Source: an uncultured Bacteroidales bacterium
GTDB taxonomy: Bacteria > Bacteroidota > Bacteroidia > Bacteroidales > P3
Assembly (NCBI GenBank): GCA_900316515.1
Contig: ONDE01000009.1
Span: 1-64,000 of the forward strand
Direction of reading: 5' to 3'
Length of the DNA stretch: 64,000 nt
Made by a program: the position numbers and the translations under genes. This document shows, in pieces, positions 43,962 to 50,890 of the stretch. Position 1 is the first letter of the stretch, and each line of letters begins with the position of its first letter. Under the pieces are notes generated by a model that saw nothing but the letters and a program-made list of their open reading frames with translations, made no database searches and had not been told where the DNA came from.

Positions 43962-45273
43962 CGTCGGCTGTCTCTTTGACGATGTTGTCGGGGGTGAGGG
44001 TTATCTCTTCGATGGTGTTGACGAGGGTTTCGTCGTAGGGACGGCAGAGACGTATGTAGTTGTCGGTCCAGCCTTGCATGGTTTGATTGCTTGATTGCTT
44101 GTGGTGTGCCGTCGGCTCGGCCGACAATGCTTGATTGCTTGAGTGGGGTGTGGATTCCCAGAGGACGGGGCGGGTCTTGCCGAGCTGGGAGGATATGAAT
44201 TCTTTATGTTTGCGCTCGCTGAGCTCGAGGAGGCGGGCGGTGTGCTCGCGGCGCACGGCGACGGGGATCTTCTCGCCCAGACGCAATGCTGCGGTGCCGG
44301 GGCGGTCGCTGTAGGTGAAGACGTGGAGGTAGGAGATGGGCAGCGAGTCGATGAAGGAGAGCACCTTGGCGAATTCATCCTCGTTCTCGCCGTTGAAGCC
44401 TGCCATGACGTCGGCGGCGATGCAGGCGTCGGGCATGACGGACTTGATGCGCTCGAGTTTGGCGCGGTAGAGGGCGGTGTCGTAGCGGCGGTGCATGAGC
44501 TGCAGCACATGGTCGGAGCCAGCCTGCAGGGGTATGTGGAAGTGGGGCAGGAAGGCGCGGCTGTGGGCCACGAAGTCTATTATCTCGTCGGTGAGCAGGT
44601 TGGGTTCGATGCTGGAGATGCGGTAGCGCAGGATGCCCTCGACCTGGTCGAGACCGCGCAGCAGGTCGAGGAACGACTCGCCGTGGTGCTGGCCGAAGGT
44701 GCCTGTGTTGACGCCGGTGAGTATCACCTCCTTGGAACCCGAGTCGGCGATGCGGCGGGCGGCGCAGAGGGTCTCCTCGATGGTGGCGGAACGCGAACGG
44801 CCGCGGGCGAAGGGGATGGCGCAGTAGGTGCAGAAGTAGTCGCAGCCGTCCTGTATCTTGAAGAAGGTGCGGGTGCGGTCGCCGGAGGAGGAGTATTGTA
44901 AGTTGAAAGTTGGAGGTTGAACGTTGAAATCGGGGCGGAAGCCGTTGCGGACAATGTCGGGGAGCAGGTGCTTGCGGTCGTTGCCGAGGACGAGGGTGAC
45001 GCCGGGGATGGCTTCGATTTCCTTGGCGGCGACTTGTGCGAAGCAGCCTATGACAGCTATCTGTGCATCGGGGTTCTTGCGGTGGGCCTGGTGGATGGCC
45101 GTGCGGCATTTTTTCTCGGCGACGGCGGTGACGGTGCAGGTGTTGACGATGTAGAGGTCGGCCTGCTGGTTCCAGTCGACAATGGTATTGCCTTCTGCGG
45201 CGAGACGCCGCAGAAGGTCGGAGGTTTCAGCGAAGTTGAGTTTGCACCCGAGGGTGTGGGCGGCGATGGTCAT
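43957..45273 (-). CDS. mtaB: tRNA t6A37 methylthiotransferase MtaB
   Basis: The 438-residue radical SAM enzyme converts t6A37 to ms2t6A37 in tRNA. The N-terminal UPF0004 domain has HTLGCKLNFAET (first Cys), VNTCTVT and VIGCFAQ. The radical SAM motif is CDYFCTYCAIPFARGRSRS, and a TRAM-like end has WTDNYIRLCRP. Two stretches look inserted: FNVQPPTFNLQ (period-7 repeat) and SNQALSAEPTAHHKQSSNQT (60-bp palindromic element) just before the TRAM part. It starts 3 bases after the MORN-repeat gene. tsaE, needed for the t6A substrate, is also in this window. Confidence 0.95.
   Translation of the reverse strand: MTIAAHTLGCKLNFAETSDLLRRLAAEGNTIVDWNQQADLYIVNTCTVTAVAEKKCRTAIHQAHRKNPDAQIAVIGCFAQVAAKEIEAIPGVTLVLGNDRKHLLPDIVRNGFRPDFNVQPPTFNLQYSSSGDRTRTFFKIQDGCDYFCTYCAIPFARGRSRSATIEETLCAARRIADSGSKEVILTGVNTGTFGQHHGESFLDLLRGLDQVEGILRYRISSIEPNLLTDEIIDFVAHSRAFLPHFHIPLQAGSDHVLQLMHRRYDTALYRAKLERIKSVMPDACIAADVMAGFNGENEDEFAKVLSFIDSLPISYLHVFTYSDRPGTAALRLGEKIPVAVRREHTARLLELSERKHKEFISSQLGKTRPVLWESTPHSSNQALSAEPTAHHKQSSNQTMQGWTDNYIRLCRPYDETLVNTIEEITLTPDNIVKETADV
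44085..44144. repeat. 60-bp palindromic element, copy in mtaB
   Basis: It matches 59 of 60 bases with the waaA copy but is translated in a different register. The core is GTCGGCTCGGCCGAC with gattgctt octamers on both sides. Confidence 0.92.
44897..44930. repeat. In-frame period-7 repeat in mtaB
   Basis: Units aagttga, aagttgg, aggttga, acgttga encode FNVQPPTFNLQ on the minus strand. Confidence 0.75.
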
Positions 45274-45276
45274 AGG

Positions 45277-46317
45277 TCAGTCGCCTAACATCTTGTCGAG
45301 CGGGGAGTCGTCTTCGAACTTGCGGCTGCGGACCATCTTGATGCCGTCCTCGTCGGGGTAGATGGCGAAGTCGGGCTGGGGCTCGAGGAGCAGTATCTCG
45401 CGGCCTTCGCGGTCTTTGCCGATGCCCTGCACGCAGTGGCGCGACACGAGGACGCGGCCTTTGCGGTTGGCATAGTCGAAGAGCTCGTTGCCGAGACGGT
45501 CGTAGACGACCTCGGAGTTCTCGTTGGTGACCTTCTTGGTGCCGTCCTTGAGGAAGATGACCACTTTGGCCTTGCCCTGCGGGGCGAGGCAGGCGATGTC
45601 GAAGATGGAGACGAACTCCTCGTTGGGGGTGAGGAGGCGTATGCGGCGGTCGGCGAGGGTGCCGTGGTTCCAGGTCTCGTCGATGGTGAGTTTACGGTCT
45701 TCGAAGTACTGGTAGGAGCCGTTCTTGAAGCCGTCGGTGTAGTGGCCGTCGCGGACTAGGAGGCCGTTGTCATCGTATTCAACGAGGCGTCCTTCGAGGC
45801 CGCCGTTGACGTAGGTGCCGGTGATGTAGCCTTTTTCGCCGATGCGTTTCCACCAGCGGCCGTGGCGGTGGTTGTTGGCCCAGGTGGCCACTTCGGCGGT
45901 GTCGCCCTTGGAGGTGAAGATGACGTGGGTGCCGTGCTTGACGCCCATCTTATATTCGGCCTTTTTCACGAGGCGGCCGTCTTCGGCGAAGAACTCCCAC
46001 TGGCCGTCGCGATTGCGCTGGTTGTAGATGCCGCGGGCCAGGAGGTGGCCCTGCTCGTCGTAGGCTTCGTGGTTGCAGATGCGGCCGGGGGTGGTGTAGG
46101 TGTTGCGGATGCGGACGGTGCCGTCGGAGTAATAGTAGGTGAAGGTGCCGGTCTCGAGGCCGTCGACGAAGTTGCCCTCGTAGATCTTGGAGCCGTCCTT
46201 GTCGGTGCGCACCCAGTGGCCCTGGCGGCGGCCCTGCTTGTCGATTTTGTTCTGTGCCACAGCGCCGACAGAGTTCAGCAACAAGGTGGCGGCGAGGAGG
46301 AAAAGAGTTCTTTTCAT
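45277..46317 (-). CDS. Exported MORN/YwqK-repeat protein
   Basis: The 346-residue protein has a signal peptide (LFLLAATLLLNSVGAVAQ) and about eight MORN-like units such as YEGNFVDGLETGTFTYYYSDG, ITGTYVNGGLEGRLVEYDDNG and VRDGHYTDGFKNGSYQYFEDR. The remaining 130 residues are unassigned. The YwqK name comes from a Bacillus antitoxin, but no toxin gene is adjacent and secretion argues against that role. It is directly upstream of mtaB. Confidence 0.85.
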   Translation of the reverse strand: MKRTLFLLAATLLLNSVGAVAQNKIDKQGRRQGHWVRTDKDGSKIYEGNFVDGLETGTFTYYYSDGTVRIRNTYTTPGRICNHEAYDEQGHLLARGIYNQRNRDGQWEFFAEDGRLVKKAEYKMGVKHGTHVIFTSKGDTAEVATWANNHRHGRWWKRIGEKGYITGTYVNGGLEGRLVEYDDNGLLVRDGHYTDGFKNGSYQYFEDRKLTIDETWNHGTLADRRIRLLTPNEEFVSIFDIACLAPQGKAKVVIFLKDGTKKVTNENSEVVYDRLGNELFDYANRKGRVLVSRHCVQGIGKDREGREILLLEPQPDFAIYPDEDGIKMVRSRKFEDDSPLDKMLGD

Positions 46318-46346
46318 TGCTTGGATGTTTGAATGCTTGAATGCAA
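46318..46346. repeat. Period-8 tandem repeat
   Basis: Units tgcttgga, tgtttga, atgcttga, atgcaag lie upstream of the MORN-repeat gene. Confidence 0.6.
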
Positions 46347-46417
46347 GAAAACGTGCTATTATTTGTTTGAGTAACGAGGTTTTATATAATTTATTTTAGT
46401 ATGTGGAAAAAAAGATG

Positions 46418-46425
46418 TATTTTTG
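46418..46425 (+). promoter_or_regulatory. -7 box of the 46450 gene
   Basis: TATTTTTG followed by CAATTG, 25 bases upstream of the ATG. Confidence 0.5.
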
Positions 46426-46449
46426 CAATTGTTTTAATAAATACAGAAG

Positions 46450-46941
46450 ATGAATACTATGGTGAAAACAAGGGCCATTGGCCGATATGCCATTATGGAT
46501 GCCGCGCTGATAGCAGCGGCGTGTCTGATACCTGCTGTGTCGCACCTGACGGCGCTGCCGCTGTATATGCTGAACCCGATGCTGGCGCTGCTGCTGGCGG
46601 GTATGCTGCTCGGCAAAGACTGGCGCAATGCGCTGGTGCTGGCGGTGCTGATGCCGGCAGTGAACTGCCTTGTGGCCGGTATGCCTACAGCCGCCAAGAT
46701 GGTGTGCATGGTGGCCGAGTTGGCCACTGTGGCGGGCTTGTTCCACCTGCTGTCGCGCCGTTGGGCGGTATTGCCGAGTGTGTTGGTCTCCATATTGGCC
46801 GCCAAGGTCGTCTACTACGCCCTGAAGGCCGTGGTGATTGCCCCCGCTGTGCTCATTGGCACCGCCTGGTGGATGCAGCTGGGCGCCGTGGTGCTGTGGG
46901 GTGGGGTGTTCGCTGCGCTCAATGTGAGACGTGAAAGGTGA
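46450..46941 (+). CDS. Small integral membrane protein, possible ECF-transporter S component
   Basis: The 163-residue protein has five or six hydrophobic segments and almost no loops. Motifs such as LPLYMLNPMLALLLAGMLLGKDWRNALVLAVLMP resemble substrate-binding S components of energy-coupling-factor transporters for vitamins. No EcfA/EcfT genes are nearby, so the assignment is tentative. It is followed by a repeat array and the cytidylyltransferase gene. Confidence 0.6.
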   Translation: MNTMVKTRAIGRYAIMDAALIAAACLIPAVSHLTALPLYMLNPMLALLLAGMLLGKDWRNALVLAVLMPAVNCLVAGMPTAAKMVCMVAELATVAGLFHLLSRRWAVLPSVLVSILAAKVVYYALKAVVIAPAVLIGTAWWMQLGAVVLWGGVFAALNVRRER

Positions 46942-46998
46942 GACGTGAGAGTTGAAAAAGACTTGGAAATCAGAATTTAGAATTTAGAAATCAGAGAT
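46926..46998. repeat. Degenerate tandem repeats
   Basis: gtgagac/gtgaaag units are followed by agaattt/agaaatc units in the gap before the cytidylyltransferase gene. Confidence 0.6.
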
Positions 46999-46999
46999 T

Positions 47000-47683
47000 A
47001 TGTATACTTTGTTGTTCCTTTCGGGTGGTACTGGGAGCCGAATGCATAATGCAACTCCGAAGCAGTACCTGCTGTTGGCTGGAAAGCCTGTGATTATGCA
47101 TATTCTGGAGAGGGTGGATTTGATAGATGCCATAAAAGACGTGGTAGTGGTGTGCGCCAAGGAGTATGAGGCTCCGATAGGGCTGATGCTGAGCCAGTAT
47201 GGAGTGAAGAAACCGGTGAGGTTCGCCCCCGCCGGCGCCACACGACAGGAATCGGTACGCAACGGATTGGCGTTGGTGGAAGAGGAAGATGTGATAGTGC
47301 ACGAGGCGGCACGTCCGTTTGTCAAGACAGAGGATTTCGAGCGGTTGATTGCCGTGAAGGAGAGGAACGCGACGCTAGGATACAGCATACCTTTTTCGGT
47401 GTTGAAGGGTCACGAGTATGTGGAGGGTTTGACTGAGAGGTCGGAGCTGGTGAATGTGCAGCTGCCGCAGAAGTTTGAGACGCGCCTGCTGAAGGAGGCT
47501 CACGAGAAGGCCGCCGCGGAGGGACGCGAGTTTACGGAGGATGCGGGCATGATTTACCTCTATCATCCCGAGGTTCCTATAAAGGTTGTTGAGGGCATGG
47601 ACTATGATCTGAAGCTGACCACCAGAATAGACATGTTGGCTGGTGAGCAGATATACAGAGAGGTGTTCAGCGGGAGGAAGTAG
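47000..47683 (+). CDS. IspD/TarI-family cytidylyltransferase
   Basis: The 227-residue enzyme has the IspD/TarI fingerprints: LSGGTGSRMHNATPKQYLLLAGKPV, AGATRQESVRNGL, VIVHEAARPFV and the C-terminal LKLTTRIDM. In housekeeping form it makes CDP-methylerythritol. Here it is followed by an SDR reductase and a CDP-glycerol-type transferase. This context favours a CDP-polyol such as CDP-ribitol, as in TarI or Haemophilus Bcs1. The polyol is not proven. Confidence 0.87.
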   Translation: MYTLLFLSGGTGSRMHNATPKQYLLLAGKPVIMHILERVDLIDAIKDVVVVCAKEYEAPIGLMLSQYGVKKPVRFAPAGATRQESVRNGLALVEEEDVIVHEAARPFVKTEDFERLIAVKERNATLGYSIPFSVLKGHEYVEGLTERSELVNVQLPQKFETRLLKEAHEKAAAEGREFTEDAGMIYLYHPEVPIKVVEGMDYDLKLTTRIDMLAGEQIYREVFSGRK

Positions 47684-47707
47684 TTTACGGATTACAGATT
47701 ATCGTTT

Positions 47708-48424
47708 ATGAGGACTTGTATCATTACAGGAATAGGATCGGGCATCGGCAAGGCTACGGCCATCATGCTTGCCGAGAGGGGCTATTATGACAGCTATGCA
47801 CTGATAGGAAGAAACGATGCGGAGATGCGCGTCACACAGGAGGAGATGCAGAAGCACCTGCCCGAGGGCAGCACAAAGGTGTATCATATCGATCTCTCAA
47901 ATCCAGAGCAGATACCCGAGGTTGTGAAGGCAGTGGACGCCGACATGGGAGGGATTGACGCGTTGCTGAACATAGCAGGCTATACGGACCCACAGCCGTT
48001 GCTGACGACGACGCTGGAGAGTTTCGAGTTGACGTACAAAGTGAATGTCTTTGCTCCGTTCATGTTCATGAGGGAGTGTGTGAAGTATATGCGCCAGAGG
48101 GGTGGCAAGATATTGAATGTTGCCTCGACGGCAGGAATGACTCCACGGCCCGGCTGGTTGAGCTATGCCTCGTCGAAGGCGGCTGTGATATCGATGTCGG
48201 AGACGTTGACGGCCGAGTTGTCGGAGTACGGCATAATGGTGTACTGTGTGTCGCCGGGACGTTGTGCCACGAAGTTGAGGAAGCGCTTGGCTCCGGACGA
48301 GGACCCGACGACTATCATGCAGCCAGCCGAGGTGGCGGAAGTGATATGCAACCTGATGAATCCAGAGGAGCGTTGCCTCGATGGTCAGAATATCATTATC
48401 AGGAAGCAAATGAAGAAGAATTAA
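47708..48424 (+). CDS. SDR-family oxidoreductase, possible polyol-phosphate reductase
   Basis: The 238-residue protein has the Rossmann motif TGIGSGIG (residues 8-15), NIAG (NNAG-like) and the catalytic YASSK with upstream Ser in VASTAGM. Its position between a cytidylyltransferase and a CDP-glycerol transferase parallels the reductase half of Haemophilus Bcs1, which makes ribitol 5-phosphate. That function is inferred from context. A short period-7 array precedes it. Confidence 0.85.
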   Translation: MRTCIITGIGSGIGKATAIMLAERGYYDSYALIGRNDAEMRVTQEEMQKHLPEGSTKVYHIDLSNPEQIPEVVKAVDADMGGIDALLNIAGYTDPQPLLTTTLESFELTYKVNVFAPFMFMRECVKYMRQRGGKILNVASTAGMTPRPGWLSYASSKAAVISMSETLTAELSEYGIMVYCVSPGRCATKLRKRLAPDEDPTTIMQPAEVAEVICNLMNPEERCLDGQNIIIRKQMKKN

Positions 48425-48428
48425 AACA

Positions 48429-49790
48429 TTGTTTTTTGGGGGAAAGATGAAGCTGCTGGATACATTGAAGAAGATGAATGTGGAGTCGCCGTTGATATAC
48501 GAGTTCCGCATATTGTTTCATTATCCAGACGTTATACGGACGCATGTGCCGTTTCTGTACCGATGGTGGATAAAGTGTGCGAGAAAACGAACCCTGCGGG
48601 GTACGAGAAAGCTGCAGGGCAAGGAGCGTCTGGAGGTGGCTTTCATACTGGCGGTGCCGGGGATGTGGAAGCTGGACTATGTGTTCAAGGCGATGCAGGA
48701 GAGCGAGAGGTACCACCCATATATAGTGATTATACCGTACACGGTGTTCAAGAACTACTCGGAAGAGGAGAATGAGAAGACTATCCGCAGGACTGCGGAG
48801 TTTGCGAAGGAGAGGGGGTTCGAATATGTGATACCGCGCGACGAGAAGACGGGGAAGTGGATAGACATAAAGAAGACGCTGAACCCCGACATAGTCTTCT
48901 TCACCTGTCCGTACAAGGATATGGAGAGGAAGTACCATGCGTACCATTTTGTTGACAGGCTGACGTGCTATGTGTCGTATGGTTTCACGTCGATGAAGCT
49001 CTTCAAGAACAATTTCGACAAACTGGCCATCAACATGGCTGGATGTTATTTCCTGGAGACACCGATACACAAGCGTTTCGCTGAGCAGTATAGCCACGCA
49101 AAGGGTAGGAACTGCTATGTGACGGGCTATCCGGGATGCGAGGTGTACCTGCATGAGGACTATCGCCCCGTGGAGGTATGGCGGAAGCAGGAGGTGGAGA
49201 AGAAGCGCATTATCTGGGCTCCGCACCACACCATCGAGGGAACATTCAGCGTGTCTACGTTCCTGGATGTATGCGACACGATGGTTGAGGTGGCGGAGAA
49301 ATACGCCGACAGGGTGCAGTTTGCCTTCAAGCCCCATCAGTTTTTGAAGTTCAAGTTGATAGAGATGTGGGGAGCCGAGCGCACAGAGGAATACTATCGT
49401 CGCTGGAAGGAGATGCCAAACTGCCAGCTGGTGGAGGATGACTATAAGGATCTATTTATAGGCTCGGACGCCATGATGCACGACAGCTGCAGCTTTACTA
49501 CGGAGTATCTGTACCAGCGCAAGCCTGTGATGTACCTGCTGAAGAATAACCCACAGGAGGTGTTCAACGATTTCGGCATAATGTCGTTCGAGCAGCACTA
49601 TCATGGCCGCACGCGGGAGGAGATAGAGCATTTCATAGAGGATGTGGTGCTCGCCGGCAACGACCCGAAGAAGGCGGGCAGAGAGCAGTTCTTCGAGCAG
49701 TACCTCGGCCCTTACAATGGCGCGCTGCCATCGGAAAATATCATTAAAGTCATTGAGAGCTTGATTGAGGGCAACGACCCCAATGCTTAA
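48429..49790 (+). CDS. CDP-glycerol/CDP-ribitol glycerophosphotransferase family protein
   Basis: The 453-residue protein has the TagB/TagF-like GT-B fold: GYPGCEVYLH, IIWAPHHTIEGTFSVSTFLDVCDTM (with the conserved APH), FAFKPHQFLKFKLIEMWG, LFIGSDAMMHDSCSFTTEYLYQRKPVMYL. It would transfer a polyol phosphate to a glycan. There is no transmembrane helix. It is 4 bases after the SDR gene, completing a three-gene cassette. Its stop overlaps the stop of the convergent glycosyltransferase in TTAA. Confidence 0.9.
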   Translation: MFFGGKMKLLDTLKKMNVESPLIYEFRILFHYPDVIRTHVPFLYRWWIKCARKRTLRGTRKLQGKERLEVAFILAVPGMWKLDYVFKAMQESERYHPYIVIIPYTVFKNYSEEENEKTIRRTAEFAKERGFEYVIPRDEKTGKWIDIKKTLNPDIVFFTCPYKDMERKYHAYHFVDRLTCYVSYGFTSMKLFKNNFDKLAINMAGCYFLETPIHKRFAEQYSHAKGRNCYVTGYPGCEVYLHEDYRPVEVWRKQEVEKKRIIWAPHHTIEGTFSVSTFLDVCDTMVEVAEKYADRVQFAFKPHQFLKFKLIEMWGAERTEEYYRRWKEMPNCQLVEDDYKDLFIGSDAMMHDSCSFTTEYLYQRKPVMYLLKNNPQEVFNDFGIMSFEQHYHGRTREEIEHFIEDVVLAGNDPKKAGREQFFEQYLGPYNGALPSENIIKVIESLIEGNDPNA

Positions 49791-50890
49791 CCCTCAAGTA
49801 CCTTGCGGAATTTGTCGACCATGCGGTCGGCTGAGTATTGCGTGACGAAGACGTTGCGGCTGTAGGTGTTGAAGCGAGGACGGGGGTGTTGGCAGAAGTC
49901 GGTGAGTGCGGCGATGAATTCGTCGGCTGTGAAGCAGCTGGCGCCGGCTTTGGAATAGTCGAGTTCGTAGCCGCTCCAGGCTTCGGGGGTGCCGATGATG
50001 TTCTTGCCGAACATCATGCTTTCGCAGGTCTTTACTTTCATGCCGCTGCCTTTGAAGATGGGCAGCACCATGATGTCGGCAGCTTCGAAGAGGGGGTCCA
50101 GGTCGGGCACGCTGGATAGCACCTCGATGTCGGGGCGCATCCAGTCGGCATCTTTCAGCTTGTCCATGTCTTTGCCCACGATCTGCATGCGTATGTCGAC
50201 ATGGGGCAGTACGTTCTTGGTGAACCACTCGATGCCCTCGACATTGGCGGGGAAGTAGGCGCCGAGGAACATGCACTTCGGAGGAACCGAAGTGAGTGGA
50301 GAGTGGAGAGCGGAGAGTGGAGAGTTGTTCAAGCGGTCGACGAACGCCACGGGTATCAGCACGTCGGCGTGACGGCCATAGCGGCGGAAGAGTTCGTCGT
50401 CGTCGCGGGTGCTGAGGGCGATGGTGCGGTCGGCATAGCGGCAGCTCCAGCGGTCGTTGCGGTCGGCGCAGGGCACCACGAGCCAGCGCAGCGGGTTGAG
50501 GCGGTTGGCATATTTGGCTGAGAAGTAGACTACCTCGACGTTGTGGAAGAAGGCGACCACACGGCCGCGGTAGCTAGTTTCTTTGAGCCGTTTGGCGACA
50601 ATACCGAAGACCGAGCGGTCGACGAAGACAACATCGTAGGCTTGTGCCAGTGATATGATTTCGCGCACGCGTTTGGGAGTGAGGCCGAAGTAATAGCCCA
50701 GCGGCATATAGAGGATGCCTTGCAGGTACTCCCAGGGGGTGCGGCGGTGTGCCTCGTCGTGGATGAAGTAGGTGTCGACATTGTCGTGGCCTGCAATCTG
50801 TCGCAGCACGGTGAGGTTCTTCTCGCTGCCTTGTTCGCCGCCTTCGGGGACGCCGCGAGTCTTCTTGTAGCGTATTATCAGTATCTTCAT
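49787..50890 (-). CDS. GT-B glycosyltransferase (family 4-like)
   Basis: The 367-residue protein has an N-terminal sugar-acceptor half (MKILIIRYKKTRGVPEGGEQGSE) and a C-terminal nucleotide-sugar half (KCMFLGAYFPANVEGIEWFTKNVLP, then ADIMVLPIFKGSGMKVKTCESMMFGKNIIGTPEAWSGYE) with the conserved Glu. The donor and acceptor are unknown. The linker NNSPLSALHSPLTSVPP is encoded by a period-7 repeat. It is coupled by a 4-base overlap to the YfhO gene. Confidence 0.9.
   Translation of the reverse strand: MKILIIRYKKTRGVPEGGEQGSEKNLTVLRQIAGHDNVDTYFIHDEAHRRTPWEYLQGILYMPLGYYFGLTPKRVREIISLAQAYDVVFVDRSVFGIVAKRLKETSYRGRVVAFFHNVEVVYFSAKYANRLNPLRWLVVPCADRNDRWSCRYADRTIALSTRDDDELFRRYGRHADVLIPVAFVDRLNNSPLSALHSPLTSVPPKCMFLGAYFPANVEGIEWFTKNVLPHVDIRMQIVGKDMDKLKDADWMRPDIEVLSSVPDLDPLFEAADIMVLPIFKGSGMKVKTCESMMFGKNIIGTPEAWSGYELDYSKAGASCFTADEFIAALTDFCQHPRPRFNTYSRNVFVTQYSADRMVDKFRKVLEG
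50287..50330. repeat. In-frame period-7 repeat in the glycosyltransferase gene
   Basis: Five gtggaga/gcggaga-type units encode NSPLSALHSPLTS between the two GT-B halves. Confidence 0.75.

Noticed and set aside
45277-46317. A YwqK toxin-antitoxin pair
   Set aside because: The protein is exported and no toxin gene is adjacent; the name reflects only the repeat family.
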